58,471 bases of DNA from Acetobacter malorum (GCF_001580615.1 NZ_LHZC01000036.1:1-58471), one strand, 5' to 3'; shown: positions 1 through 9,785, counted from the stretch's first letter. Notes: a model not told the origin generated them from the sequence alone. Numbers and translations: made by a program.

Positions 1-51
1 GTCAGGCTCATAACCTGAAGGTCATAGGTTCAAATCCTATCCCCGCAACCA
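1..51 (+). tRNA. Initiator tRNA-Met, 3' part (5' end outside window)
   Basis: The window starts within a tRNA. The anticodon loop CTCATAA (CAT anticodon) is followed by a variable region, a T-arm with TTCAAAT, and the acceptor end CCCCGC-A-A-CCA with CCA encoded. An A where position 72 would be is the unpaired C1/A72 feature of bacterial initiator tRNAs. The same 3' end recurs at 31441-31492, 52280-52295 and 57923-57941, so this gene is the integration target of the downstream elements. The 5' half is not visible, so initiator identity rests on the 3' half only. Confidence 0.9.
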
Positions 52-76
52 TGAATAAACGTCTGAAAAGACAACA

Positions 77-106
77 GAAAAGCCACCCATAAGGGTGGCT
101 TTTTTT
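77..106 (+). terminator. Intrinsic terminator behind tRNA-Met
   Basis: AGCCACCC and GGGTGGCT form a stem with a short loop, followed by a run of seven T. It sits 26 bases after the tRNA CCA and would end the tRNA transcript. Confidence 0.85.
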
Positions 107-121
107 GTGCCCGGAAAACGG

Positions 122-143
122 CGCAGGATGCGTATAGGATGCA
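122..143. repeat. Left copy of AGGATGC double repeat of element A
   Basis: A 22-base stretch, containing AGGATGC twice with GTAT between, is identical to 31284-31305 just upstream of the tyrosine integrase gene. Similarity continues weakly beyond it (ATGGGA/CTGAAA...CAGCGT). Presence at both ends of element A fits arm-type integrase binding sites, or a remnant of an earlier related insertion. The function is inferred. Confidence 0.6.
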
Positions 144-304
144 GATGGGAGTGAAAGCCCAGCGTAGTTTGGGCTGAATCGGGGCTCTTCACGACTACGT
201 GTCAGGCGTGTTGGAGCACGGCGATACGGCTGGCAGCACGATCCTGTGTTACGATCGATCATGGTTTCCGACCCTCTCGATTCCGCATCGACAGGAGCCT
301 CCCG

Positions 305-2484
305 TTGAGTGGCGCGGCTGCATCCTCCGAGACGCTGGCCGGCCTCGTAGAGCGGGTGACGTTCCACAACGCCGAGAACGGCTTCTGCGTCCTGCGGGTG
401 AAGGTGCGGGGGCAGCGCGATCTGGTCACTGTTGTCGGACATGCCGCCATGATCTCGGCAGGCGAGTTCGTGCAGATGTCGGGGCGCTGGTTCAACGACC
501 ACACCCACGGGTTGCAGTTCAAGGCGGAGTTTCTCAAAGCCAGTCCGCCGACCACGGTTGAGGGGATCGAGCGCTATCTTGGCTCTGGCATGATCCGGGG
601 CATCGGTCCGGTCTACGCGAAGAAGCTGGTGAAAGCGTTCGGCGAGGCGGTGTTCGATCTGATCGAGCAGGAACCTGGACGCCTGCGGGAGGTGACGGGC
701 ATCGGCCCCAAGCGTGCCGAACGGATCGTCGCCGGTTGGGCGGACCAGAAGGTGATCCGCGAGATCATGCTGTTTCTGCACAGCAACGGCGTCGGCACCT
801 CGCGGGCGGTGCGTATCTTCAAGACCTACGGGCAGGACGCGGTCAGACTGATCAGTGAGAACCCGTATCGGCTGGCGAAGGATATTCGGGGGATCGGCTT
901 CAAAACCGCTGACCAGATTGCCCGGAAGATGGGGATCGCACCCGACGCAATGATCCGGGTGCGGGCCGGGATCTCCTACGCGCTCGGCGAGGCCATGGAT
1001 GAAGGGCATTGCGGCCTGCCGGTCGGGGAGTTGCTGACCAGCACCGCCGAACTGCTGGAGGTCGCGGCACCCCTGATCGAGACGGCTCTCGCTTTGGAAT
1101 TGGAAGCCGGTGACGTGGTTGCCGACAGCGTGGGAGAGACGGGCTGCATCTTCCTTGCTGGTCTCTATCGCGCGGAGCAGAGCATCGCCGAGCGGTTGCG
1201 CGCCTGTGCTGTGGGTCGACCGCCCTGGCCGGACATCGACGCTGCAAAAGCTATGACCTGGGTGGAAGGCAAGACCGGGCTTGCCTTGGCGCCCAGCCAG
1301 CAGGAGGCGGTGCGCCTTGCCCTGAACAGCAAGGTGCTGGTGATCACGGGTGGTCCTGGCGTGGGCAAGACCACGCTCGTCAACGCCATCCTCAAGATCG
1401 TGACCGCCAAGGGCACGGACGTGCAGCTCTGCGCCCCGACCGGCCGGGCGGCGAAGCGCCTGTCGGAAAGCACCGGACTGGAAGGCAAGACCATCCACCG
1501 CCTGCTGGAGACCGATCCGGCGACTGGCAGTTTCAAGCGGGACGACACCAACCCGCTGACCTGCGATCTGCTGGTCGTGGACGAGGCCAGCATGGTGGAT
1601 GTGCTGCTGATGCGCTCTCTGCTGCGCGCCTTGCCCGACAGTACAGCCCTGTTGATCGTCGGTGACGTGGACCAGTTGCCTTCTGTTGGACCGGGACAGG
1701 TGCTGGCCGACATCATCGGCTCCGGTGCTGTCCCTGTGTGGTGCGGCTGACCGAGGTGTTCCGCCAGGCGACGCAGAGCCGGATCATCACCAACGCGCAC
1801 CGGATCAACGAAGGGAAGATGCCGGAGTTGAGCGCGGAAGAGGGATCGGATTTCTATTTCGTGGAGGCACCTGACCCGAAGATCGGGCTGCGCAAGTTGA
1901 TTGCCGTCGTGAAGGATCGCATCCCGGCGCGGTTCGGGCTTGACCCGGTTCGGGATGTGCAGGTGCTCTGCCCGATGAACCGGGGTGGGCTGGGCGCACG
2001 GTCGCTGAATATCGAGTTGCAGCAGGCGCTGAACCCGGCAGGCGACGTGAAGGTCGAGCGGTTCGGCTGGACCTATGGTCCGGGTGACAAGGTGATGCAG
2101 ATCGCCAACGATTATGACCGGGATGTCTTCAATGGAGACCTCGGCGTTATCGGCAGGATCGATGTGGAAGAGGGCGAACTGACGGTCTCATTCGATGGAC
2201 GGGATGTCGTTTATGGCTTCGGCGAGTTGGACGAACTGGTGCTGGCCTACGCCACCACCATCCACAAGAGCCAGGGCTCGGAATACCCGGCGGTGGTGAT
2301 TCCGCTGGTGACGCAGCATTACGCCATGCTGGCGCGGAACCTGCTCTACACCGGCGTCACACGGGGGCGGAAGCTCGTCGTGCTCGTGGGCCAGAAGAAG
2401 GCGCTTGCTATTGCCGTGCGCAATCAGGGTGGCAGGCGACGGTGGTCGAAGCTCAGGGAGTGGCTGGCCGGTAGCGTCGCATGA
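305..2484 (+). pseudogene. recD2: RecD2-type helicase (RecD/TraA family), frameshifted
   Basis: SF1B 5'-3' DNA helicase related to RecD2, about 725 aa if intact. The N-terminal OB-like part is followed by helix-hairpin-helix repeats (residues about 95-200, GIGPVYAKKL and GIGPKRAERI), Walker A GGPGVGKTT near residue 348, Walker B LLVVDEASM, and C-terminal UvrD-like motifs ending TTIHKSQGSEYP and LLYTGVTRG. The frame breaks at about 1733-1740: PVW-CG-stop replaces the expected PVVRLTEVFRQ, which continues in the next frame from 1738. A TG dinucleotide gain in GTGTGGTG explains it. The TTG start is supported by AGGAG at 291-295. It is otherwise intact, so a recent mutation or a sequencing error is possible. 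It is the first gene of element A. Confidence 0.85.
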
Positions 2485-2720
2485 TGGAGTGGTGGGGGTG
2501 AAGGGTGTGTCTCCATGTCGGCTTCCGCCTCATCGCAGTCATATAGCTTGCCAAGAGGCATTTCCGCTAAGCGGACGCAACCTGCACGACATTGAATGGT
2601 CAAATTGGGCCCGCAGCAGACGGGCAAGTTTCAGGTCGAAGCTGGCATAAGTGGACATTCTCCAGGCTCGATTGCCGTCCTTGTGCTTGTGAATGAGACT
2701 CTTGAAGGATCTAATAAAAC

Positions 2721-2726
2721 TATAAT
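2721..2726 (+). promoter_or_regulatory. Candidate -10 box TATAAT
   Basis: A perfect TATAAT lies 49 bases before the preferred start at 2775 of the following nuclease-like gene. I see no convincing -35 at the right spacing, so only the -10 is supported. Confidence 0.35.
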
Positions 2727-2774
2727 ACATCCATGATAATCAAAGAATTATATCGACGCAGCAGGATACGAAGT

Positions 2775-3692
2775 ATGTTTGTTACTGAAAAAATTGGTCC
2801 ACTTGCAATTGTTTCGGATTTGTTGGCCGGCGAATCTGTCGCCGAGGATCAAACATGGCACTTTGAGCGTTATCGCCATAACAAAGATCTCTGTCCTGGG
2901 TTTCGAGATCGAATTTTGCGAGTTCTTAATACGTATGAAAAGCACCGCATTGACGTACATGACATCCAAGGCTTTCAGGACAAAGGCGTCGATGTGATTG
3001 TTAGGGTGCAAACAGATGAAGGCTTAGTTCGCTTAGGTCTGCAGATCAAAAGTGAAAAAGAGATAGTCGACTGGAAAAATGGGCGTTCTCCTCACTTCAT
3101 TGCTAATATTCGTAACCAATACACACAGGCTCGGCAGGAGGCGAAAGTCAATCAGCTGTATTTGGTGCTGTGCGCCAACGCTGTTGCTCATCGCGATCAT
3201 CTGCGAACGCTCATTAACAGCTTCGTAGATTATGAGGGCTTAAAGGTTATTTTACCTGAGTCCGCTTTCGGTTTCTTTTCAATGAGCGATGCCGAAATAG
3301 ATGTGGCCGTGACTAGGAGATTGTGCTCACGCGATTTTCTACTTCTAGAAGCTCGCCGATCAATTGACGGACTTCCTCCCGGCTGCTCGGGCCTTGCTCT
3401 CACATTGATTTTTCGAGCCCTTAATGGCGATTCAGTAATGACACATAGTGAATATGAAAAATATATTTTTGCAACAGCCGACGAGGTTGACTGTGACGAT
3501 CCGGCGGAATTAATGACCGCCCTAAATAGGACGTTGGTCGAAAATATCTCAATAGAAAGTTATCGTATCGTACCAAACGCATTTCCTGCCATTTGCGCTG
3601 TATATTTTGACCAAATTGCTCGGCACAATATTGGGAGTGAGGGGGCCGCAGAGCGTACCTCGCTGCTCGTTCTTGGAGGTGAAGAGTTCTAA
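2775..3692 (+). CDS. Predicted PD-(D/E)XK nuclease-like protein
   Basis: A protein of about 305 aa (319 aa if it starts at ATG 2733). The segment GFQDKGVDVIV followed about 15 residues later by LQIKSE (D, then Q-x-K) matches the core of restriction-endonuclease-fold (Mrr-like) enzymes, with Q in place of the usual E. The rest is not recognised. ATG 2775 has AGGA at 2763-2766 with good spacing; ATG 2733 lies only 7 bases past a TATAAT and has no ribosome site. Base composition is lower in GC than recD2, suggesting separate acquisition. The stop codon lies inside an 88-bp inverted-repeat element, so the native C-terminus may have been altered. Role as a stand-alone restriction or defence nuclease is inferred. 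Confidence 0.6.
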   Translation: MFVTEKIGPLAIVSDLLAGESVAEDQTWHFERYRHNKDLCPGFRDRILRVLNTYEKHRIDVHDIQGFQDKGVDVIVRVQTDEGLVRLGLQIKSEKEIVDWKNGRSPHFIANIRNQYTQARQEAKVNQLYLVLCANAVAHRDHLRTLINSFVDYEGLKVILPESAFGFFSMSDAEIDVAVTRRLCSRDFLLLEARRSIDGLPPGCSGLALTLIFRALNGDSVMTHSEYEKYIFATADEVDCDDPAELMTALNRTLVENISIESYRIVPNAFPAICAVYFDQIARHNIGSEGAAERTSLLVLGGEEF

Positions 3693-3774
3693 AAACCCCC
3701 TTTTCCGCCTGTATAAAAATCGTAACTCATTGATATTTCTACTAGTGGAAACATCAAAATAGGGGTTTTTAGAA
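3687..3774. repeat. 88-bp element with perfect 13-bp terminal inverted repeats
   Basis: TTCTAAAAACCCC at 3687-3699 is the exact reverse complement of GGGGTTTTTAGAA at 3762-3774. The left arm contains the stop codon of the upstream gene. It could be a terminator hairpin with a long loop or a MITE-like insertion; no clear target duplication is seen. Confidence 0.6.
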
Positions 3775-3783
3775 CCCATCCAG

Positions 3784-4482
3784 ATGGCTCTGCGCCGAGC
3801 TGGAAAGGGGTTCGTGCTGGGCGTGAACGCCAGTCACTGGTTTCACTCATGGCGACCCGACGTGATGTCGGTCGGCGAGGCGCGCGAGATCATCAAAACG
3901 CTGCCCAATGACGCCTGGGTGCAGCGTTCGGCCGGACACGGCACAAAGGGCGAGCTGTTGTATGACTGGCTATATTGCCCGATGGCCGACCTTCAGGCAT
4001 CGGGGTTCGGCGATACACTCACTGGGACATGGAGCGGGGCCTACTGGTTCGCCGCAATCCTGCCGATGGGGATCTGAGATATTTCACGACCTGGTGCCTG
4101 CAGGGGACGCCGCTCGAGACGCTCGTGCGGGTAGAAGGCACACGCTGGCGGGTCGAGGAGAGGTTCGAGACCGCCAAAAACGAATTCGGTCTCGATCACA
4201 ACGAAACACGATCCAAGCACGGCTGGCACCGCCATGTCTCGCTGGTCATGCTCGCATACGCGATGATGGTGGCCGTGCGCTCCCGGGCCAACGCGCTCAA
4301 AAAAGCCCCCTGCCAACACACAGAAGCTCATCCGATGGTCGATCCAGGAAATCCGCCGCCTCGTCGTGAAGATCATCCAGGCCCAGATTCCGATCGCACA
4401 CATCCTCCGCCGGTCCGTGTTTCGACGAACCCATCAGGCAGCAGCATATCCCTCACGCCTTAAAACGAAAGCGCAACTGTAG
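3784..4482 (+). pseudogene. IS701-like transposase remnant (DDE_5), frameshifted and 5'-truncated
   Basis: The C-terminal half of a DDE transposase. Frame 1 reads GKGFVLGVNASHWF...KGELLYDWLY, then the frame shifts near 4020-4030 to RRNPADGDLRYFTTWC...TRWRVEERFETAKNEFGLDH...HGWHRHVSLVMLAYAM, then shifts again near 4300 at a run of A, continuing as QKLIRWSIQEIRRLVVKI to a stop at 4480-4482. The conserved E-containing C-terminal block is present, the N-terminal half is missing, and at least two frameshifts exist, so it is dead. It abuts the 88-bp inverted repeat on its left. Confidence 0.75.
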
Positions 4483-4560
4483 TGCTAGATGGCCATTCGA
4501 TGTTTCCATCTCTGTCCATGCACTGTACTCAAATAGAAACCACTTTTCCAGAAAAAGATT

Positions 4561-5355
4561 TCAGTGTGACTCAGTCGGTATCTTAAAGGACTGAGGTGTC
4601 CTACCTGTAAAAGTATGAATATTTTTAGTTACGGAACCATCTTGGTCAGACGAAAATTCCACAACATAATTCGGAATATGCATGAAATAAACTTTATCAA
4701 AACCGCAGAGATTTGGCAACTCTACTTCTCGGAGACTGACATTTTCAGCAGTATTGAATGGGCTGGCGTAGACAAGAAGACGTATGTCGTCAGATTTTTT
4801 ACGGTAAGCTGGGATTTTCCCTTTCTTATCGTTAATTGCTTTCTGGAGGGGGGCATCAGAAGTTACTACATGAGGGGCGTGATCAGCTCCAATTGTCCAA
4901 GGAGCACCCCTGACAAAGTTCGGACATTTCTGAATAAAAATAAATGGCGGCAACACATCGCCCTGTTCTTCTGGGAATATGGGGTAGCCAACCTGTTTAC
5001 CTTGGTCTACTTGCGCCTGTTCTATTGCATTAACAATATGGGTTTCAACGTCGTCATTCCACTTAAATATATATTGTAGGTTCCAATGTTCGATTTCTGG
5101 AAATTTGATCAAACAACGGGCTCTTATCTCATTCAATTTTTTTTGTCTGAATGCGGCGTCTTTTCGGTCAACAGATCCGCCTCTTTTAAAATCTCCTGAA
5201 AAACACTGGGTAAGTTCTAGGCCAAATCTTTCGTCAGGGGTGGAAACGATAAAATCAGGCTCTTCATCCGGAGACAGAATCCACGGTTCCTGCACAATAA
5301 TAGCCGCCAATTCAGCTACGGCTATTTCGCTCTTTTTCTTCTGATCATTTGTCAT
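4561..5355 (-). CDS. Hypothetical protein with nuclease-like PDF...GLELT motif
   Basis: A 264-aa soluble protein not assigned to a family. Near residue 30 it has EEPDFIVSTPDERFGLELTQ; P-D-F followed about a dozen residues later by G-x-E-x-T is a pattern seen in some restriction-endonuclease-fold proteins, but the K of the E-x-K is absent, so the assignment is weak. No signal peptide or membrane segment is seen. It is AT-rich relative to the flanking genes. An 18-bp palindrome lies 45 bases upstream of the start and could be an operator. It stands alone between an IS remnant and the DUF6880 gene. Confidence 0.5.
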   Translation of the reverse strand: MTNDQKKKSEIAVAELAAIIVQEPWILSPDEEPDFIVSTPDERFGLELTQCFSGDFKRGGSVDRKDAAFRQKKLNEIRARCLIKFPEIEHWNLQYIFKWNDDVETHIVNAIEQAQVDQGKQVGYPIFPEEQGDVLPPFIFIQKCPNFVRGAPWTIGADHAPHVVTSDAPLQKAINDKKGKIPAYRKKSDDIRLLVYASPFNTAENVSLREVELPNLCGFDKVYFMHIPNYVVEFSSDQDGSVTKNIHTFTGRTPQSFKIPTESH

Positions 5356-5399
5356 TTAGAATGCGGCACCTGTTCCTAGATATCACTCTAAAAAGATAA

Positions 5400-5417
5400 T
5401 GAACCAAGATTGGTTCA
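5400..5417. promoter_or_regulatory. 18-bp palindrome, candidate operator
   Basis: TGAACCAAGATTGGTTCA has perfectly matching 8-base arms around a 2-base centre. It lies 45 bases upstream of the minus-strand gene starting at 5355, a usual place for a repressor site. No obvious regulator gene is adjacent. Confidence 0.45.
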
Positions 5418-5508
5418 CGTCAAGACGAACGAGGGATGTGATAGAAATTTGATAAAACTACCATTTTTACTCTTTATCATATTGTTGAATTAATGATTTT
5501 TGACTGTC

Positions 5509-5530
5509 GATATAAAAAATATTTTATATC
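5509..5530. repeat. AT-rich perfect palindrome downstream of DUF6880 gene
   Basis: GATATAAAA and TTTTATATC form a 9-bp inverted repeat around 4 bases, about 95 bases past the stop of the DUF6880 gene. It is a weak terminator or a protein site. The rest of the 5356-5624 gap is AT-rich and shows nothing else. Confidence 0.35.
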
Positions 5531-5624
5531 CCCACATTCAATTTTGACAATATTCCAAAGTCGTCTTTGTCGTGAACTCATCCAAAACCGGACCTTCCGC
5601 ATTCCCCCCCATTGTTGTCTTTAA

Positions 5625-7064
5625 TTATTCACCGATCAGCGACCAGAAACCCAGCTTGCGCTTATGCTGCGCCTTCAAGCGGGTCATAAAGGCTTCATGG
5701 GTTTCCATGCCGTTTGTCGCTGTCAGCATTAGCGCAAGCAGTCGACAGGAGGCGAGATCCTTCGCTGCATAGGAATAATAACGGGAAAGCGCCTTATCCA
5801 GCACGGCCTCGACCAGTAGGCGATAAAGAATCGTGGCCTCGTTGGGATACGATTCAGACAGACGATCCGCAGCCGGACGTAGCGTTCCGTAATCACGTCC
5901 GTCCAGTTCTGCCGTATGCTCCCGCACGAGACGGGCAGCAGCGTCGAGCGCTGGCCATTCAAGAAGAGTGGAAAGGGCTACGCCCCTGACCGGGAAATTA
6001 CGGATGTGATTGAGTGCCTGCTCTTCAGCATCGATCGCATCGTAATCGCTGAGATGGCGTTGGTATGCCTGCCAGTGCGGCAGGCTCAGGCGTTCCTGAA
6101 AGACTTTCCATCGCAGGGACTGGGCCTGGTCGCGGTCGCCCACGGCCTCGCATGCTTCGATCCGAAGGTCATCGTTTTCCCAGCGGAACCGGGATGTCTC
6201 ATCGGTCTCCCGGTCGAGCCACTCGAGCGCCGCCTGAGGGCGGTTCATGTCCAGCAGGCGGCGTGCAACATCCCCGATAGAGGCGGACTGACGTTCACTC
6301 AGGTTGACTGCTTCGATATAGGCATCGACGTCGTCCATCGCATCGGCCAGATCTTTCAGGTGACCGAGGGTCTGCATCCGCGCGATGTCGGTACGATAGT
6401 CTCCCTTCGCCTTTGAGGCGGGAAGGTCGTGCAATCGTGCAAGAAGCGTGCTTCTGAGCATCGCCGCGCCCGGCTTCCCCAGTGCTTCACCGCATGAGAC
6501 AAGCAAGTGGTCACAGGTGCCATACCCGTCGTTATCGAGAAGCGTGAGCAGATCCCTGACGGTGACAGCCGGATCCCGGCCAGCCTGTCGTCCCAAGAGG
6601 GTGCCAAGGTCGGAGGCCGCTTCGCGAAACACATCTGACAGGTAACCGGAACTGTCATCAGAGCGCTCATAGACGGAAGGAGCAAGTTCCACGAGAATAC
6701 GCATCGCGGAAATGGCCTGTCCGACATCCGTCGTTGCAACATCATCGAGAATGGATTGGCGCAAGGCATCGAGTTCGGTCGCAAGGGGTTTGATCCGATC
6801 CCAAGGCAGGAATCCACGGGAACGCTGGATCGTTCGCAGCCTTTTCTCGATCTCCTTGCCGAGTTTGTCTTTCGCATGGGCGGCGGTCAGCGCCATGCGC
6901 AGCTTCCGGGTGAGCACGGTATCCTGTTCCGACAGTTCGACCAGAAGGTCTGCAAGCCGATCCGCACCAAGGGCTTTCAGATTGTCTTTCGTGACGGTCG
7001 TGCCGACTTTCGCGGATGCGGCGGATTTGCGGGTGACAGGTTTTGTAGAAGGAGTGCGGGCCAT
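5625..7064 (-). CDS. DUF6880 family protein
   Basis: A 479-aa protein. The N-terminus is basic and rich in S/T/A/K (residues 1-25), then comes VTKDNLKALGADRLADLLVE, the hallmark opening of the DUF6880 family, followed by alpha-helical, repeat-like sequence to the end (ARRLLDMNRPQAALEWLDRE resembles a TPR-like helical pair). Length matches the family. No catalytic motif is visible and the function is unknown. It is divergent from the DNA methyltransferase at 7341, sharing a 276-base intergenic region, an arrangement suggesting co-transfer. GC is high, like the surrounding mobile backbone and unlike the neighbouring AT-rich cargo. Confidence 0.8.
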   Translation of the reverse strand: MARTPSTKPVTRKSAASAKVGTTVTKDNLKALGADRLADLLVELSEQDTVLTRKLRMALTAAHAKDKLGKEIEKRLRTIQRSRGFLPWDRIKPLATELDALRQSILDDVATTDVGQAISAMRILVELAPSVYERSDDSSGYLSDVFREAASDLGTLLGRQAGRDPAVTVRDLLTLLDNDGYGTCDHLLVSCGEALGKPGAAMLRSTLLARLHDLPASKAKGDYRTDIARMQTLGHLKDLADAMDDVDAYIEAVNLSERQSASIGDVARRLLDMNRPQAALEWLDRETDETSRFRWENDDLRIEACEAVGDRDQAQSLRWKVFQERLSLPHWQAYQRHLSDYDAIDAEEQALNHIRNFPVRGVALSTLLEWPALDAAARLVREHTAELDGRDYGTLRPAADRLSESYPNEATILYRLLVEAVLDKALSRYYSYAAKDLASCRLLALMLTATNGMETHEAFMTRLKAQHKRKLGFWSLIGE

Positions 7065-7296
7065 GAATCCAGATTATGACCGTGCCCTCAGGGGCGCAAG
7101 CAAATGCCGTTGCCATGAAAAAGGAGAAAAAAGCTAATGGCTCCGCCCTTGCGCCGGCAAGGGTTCGCGTCAGCGCGCTGACGCCGACCGATGGGGTGTC
7201 CCCGATCTTCCTGCGCTGCGCTCCGTGCAGATCTGGCGATACCCCTCCCCATCGGTCGCCCTTGCCGTTGCTACCCCGCTGCTCGCCGCGAGGCAG

Positions 7297-7318
7297 AGGA
7301 ACAGCGGGGGCTGTTCCT
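7297..7318 (+). other. Leader hairpin upstream of DNA methyltransferase
   Basis: AGGAACAGC and GCTGTTCCT form a perfect 9-bp stem around GGGG, and an outer pair CCGCGAG/CTCGCGG overlaps it. It ends 22 bases before the ATG at 7341, so it may affect translation of the methyltransferase or bind a regulator. Confidence 0.4.
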
Positions 7319-7340
7319 CGCGGAACAAAGGGCAGAGACC

Positions 7341-8021
7341 ATGACCGGCAATACCAACACGGCGACCGATTTCCGCAATATCATCCTCAACGGCGACAGC
7401 GTGCAACTGATGCGCGCACTTCCTCGCAACGCGGTGGATTTCATCCTGACAGACCCGCCTTACCTGGTGAACTATCAGGGCAGGGACGGGCGGAAGGTGC
7501 GCAACGACGATAATGTGCGCTGGCTCCGGCCGGCCTTCAATCAGATGCACCGTGTCCTGAAATGGGGCGGGTTCGCCGTTTCGTTCTATGGCTGGAACCG
7601 TATCGACCTGTTTGCCGATGCCTGGAAGGCGGCCGGGTTCCGCATGGTCGGGCATATCGTCTTTCGCAAGTCCTATTCATCTTCTTCCCGGTTTCTCCGG
7701 TATGAACATGAAAGCGCCTACCTGCTGGCCAAGGGGAACGTGACACCCCCGGCAAGCCCCATCCCGGACGTGATCGACATGCCCTATTCGGGCAATAAAC
7801 TGCACCCGACGCAAAAGCCGGTGGCGGCACTCCTTCCCCTGGTGGAAGCCTTCTGCCCGGTGGGTGGGTTGGTTCTGGACCCGTTCGCGGGTTCCGGTTC
7901 GTCGCTGGTGGCGGCGCAGCATCTTGGGCGTGACTGGCTGGGCATGGAACTGGATCCGGATCACGCGGCCACGGCAACCCGTCGGCTGGCCTGGCACGGG
8001 ACGGGGAGGGCGGCGGCGTAA
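7341..8021 (+). CDS. DNA methyltransferase, DPPY type (N4/N6, beta-class order)
   Basis: A 226-aa SAM-dependent adenine-N6 or cytosine-N4 methyltransferase. DFILTDPPYLVNY (residues about 31-43) holds the catalytic DPPY motif IV; KLHPTQKPVAAL and VLDPFAGSGSSLVAA near the C-terminus are motifs X and I, so the order is catalytic motif first, SAM-binding last, as in beta-class and phage or plasmid solitary methyltransferases. Size fits that group. The ATG at 7341 follows GGGCAGAG and begins just before the conserved N-terminus; upstream in-frame sequence looks non-coding. No restriction partner is adjacent, so it is probably a solitary or anti-restriction enzyme. Confidence 0.9.
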   Translation: MTGNTNTATDFRNIILNGDSVQLMRALPRNAVDFILTDPPYLVNYQGRDGRKVRNDDNVRWLRPAFNQMHRVLKWGGFAVSFYGWNRIDLFADAWKAAGFRMVGHIVFRKSYSSSSRFLRYEHESAYLLAKGNVTPPASPIPDVIDMPYSGNKLHPTQKPVAALLPLVEAFCPVGGLVLDPFAGSGSSLVAAQHLGRDWLGMELDPDHAATATRRLAWHGTGRAAA

Positions 8022-8035
8022 GCCGCCCCCTTTTT
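8008..8035 (+). terminator. Intrinsic terminator of methyltransferase
   Basis: GGGCGGC (8008-8014) pairs with GCCGCCC (8022-8028), followed by CC and five T. The stem overlaps the gene's stop codon. Confidence 0.75.
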
Positions 8036-8383
8036 CCCATTACCGGACACGGCTGGAAAATCGCACCGGTCCTGATGGACCGGCGGCGGGCACGCGCTGC
8101 AATCCTGCGCGTGCGGCGCTCGCCGGCGGGACCGGCTCGCGGAGAGTGTGGCCGGAAAGAGAACGTTCCTGGCATCGGGGCTACAACGCTGCCAGGACAA
8201 CGCGCCGCGTCCACGGGGCGAGCGGAAGGCGCCAACAGGTTGCGCCTCGGTCATAGCCCGGCGCGCTCCGCGCGATGTCCTGATCGTGAAAACAGTGTAG
8301 GAAAGTCCAATGCTATTTCGTGGATATTCCTGAATCGTTGCGGCATGTGTGTGGTGTTCCTCGTTGTGGAAAGGACGCGATCC

Positions 8384-8750
8384 ATGCTGCTTGGTCTCGG
8401 TATTGTCCTTGGCTTCGCCAGTATCGGCTTTCTGTGCTGGCTGCTGTTTCTCTGTGCGGTCTATGCCGCACCGCTGTTCGTGTCGGCGATAGTTTGCACC
8501 ATGCTCTACGATCATGGTGTGCTGTCTGGCGGCCATGCCATTCTCGCCTCCTCACGCGATCCCGCCTTGCTGGTTGTGATGTTCAGCGCTGCTTGCTTTT
8601 CCGGCCGCACTGGCGGGGTTCGGCATGACGCTGGGGTTCAGCAGTATGGGCGACATGGGCACTATTTCGGCCCACCTTTTCGCGACCTTCGGGGCGCTGT
8701 GCGTGGGTGGAGCGGCATGGTTCCGGCTTTACGCCATCCAGCCTGCGTAA
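8384..8750 (+). pseudogene. Small membrane protein, frameshifted
   Basis: Starts MLLGLGIVLGFASIGFLCWL with two hydrophobic segments (residues about 3-22 and 24-45). The frame is lost near 8590: the first frame turns hydrophilic, while another frame continues as ALAGFGMTLGFSSMGDMGTI...FATFGALCVGGAAWFRLYAI to a stop at 8748-8750, giving two further hydrophobic stretches. Start and final stop differ by one base in phase, so a single indel near TTGCTTTTCC explains it. Function unknown; small hydrophobic proteins of this kind occur in alphaproteobacterial mobile regions. Confidence 0.5.
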
Positions 8751-9180
8751 GTTCCCGGTGGCAGAAGCACAGTTGCGGCCAGGTCCAAAAGGTCAGCGTG
8801 GCGTTCAGTCCCCGTTACACGGGCGCTGGCGGCTCCAGACCAGGGCTCAGGGTAGGGCAGTGCCTTTCCTTCTGCGAGAGAAGTCTGGCACAGACACGGC
8901 CGGAGTGAAACGTCGGTCAGCTTCAGTGTGGAAAACGCATGTCGTTCTGCCGGCGTGACTGGCGGCTCAGCGTCAACGTCCGGTCTGTCGAGCCGGAAGG
9001 GCGGGGAACATGGTACCGGCCAGCGGATTATCCCGGCGAGGGATACGGTTCGACCTGCTATTCTGTCTGGAAACGGATATCTCCTCGACGCGGATTTCTC
9101 ACGGAAGGGTTGTGCATCGGGTTAGATTATGAAAAGTCTGTTTTTTAAAAAAGAAGTTTCCATAAGAATAAGAAAACCCG
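8751..9180. other. Non-coding stretch before IS1380
   Basis: 430 bases of mixed composition with only short reading frames and no recognisable motif. It may include the left end of the IS1380 copy, whose exact terminal repeat I could not place. Confidence 0.4.
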
Positions 9181-9785
9181 ATGCAGACACAGTGTAGCGC
9201 AGGCGCGTATGATTTTCCAGCCTCCTGTGGACGGCGTGTTGTGGCCCGGTTTGACGGGGGTCGCATGAGTTCGGATGGCGGTGTCATCCTGCTAAAGCAG
9301 GTCGATGATCGTCTGGGGTTCAGCCGCCGTTTTGCTGCATGTTTTCGCGATGAACGGCATCCCGGCTTTGTGGAATACCGGGTTGAAGACCTTGTCCGTC
9401 AGAGGATCATGGGGCTGGCTCTGGGTTACGAAGACCTGAACGATCATGATGCCCTGCGTCATGATCTGATCTTTGGCCTGGCGTCTGGCCGTCTGTCTGG
9501 AGGCCGGGCCAACTGTGCGGCACTGGCCGGAAAATCCACACTGAACCGGCTGGAGCGCAGTGGCCACAAGGCAGACCGTTACTGCCGCATCATTGCTGAT
9601 CATGAAGCTCTGGCCGCGCTGTTCGTCACGCTCTTCATGGACCAGCATGAGCGGGCTCCTGCCCGGGTCGTTCTGGATGTGGATGCGACTGATGACCGTA
9701 TCCATGGTCATCAGGAAGGCCGGGCCTTTCATGGGTATTACGGCCATAACTGCTATCTGCCCCTGTATGTCTTCTGCGGGGATTA

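Noticed and set aside
8..1498. Long minus-strand open frame of about 496 codons ending like VAGIGFEPMTFRL
   Set aside because: It is antisense to recD2 and runs through the tRNA; the tail is the antisense of the tRNA end, and no family signature is present.
8075..8908. Plus-strand frame of 277 codons
   Set aside because: Only its middle holds hydrophobic protein-like sequence; the rest is shadow sequence, and it was replaced by the frameshifted membrane protein at 8384-8750.
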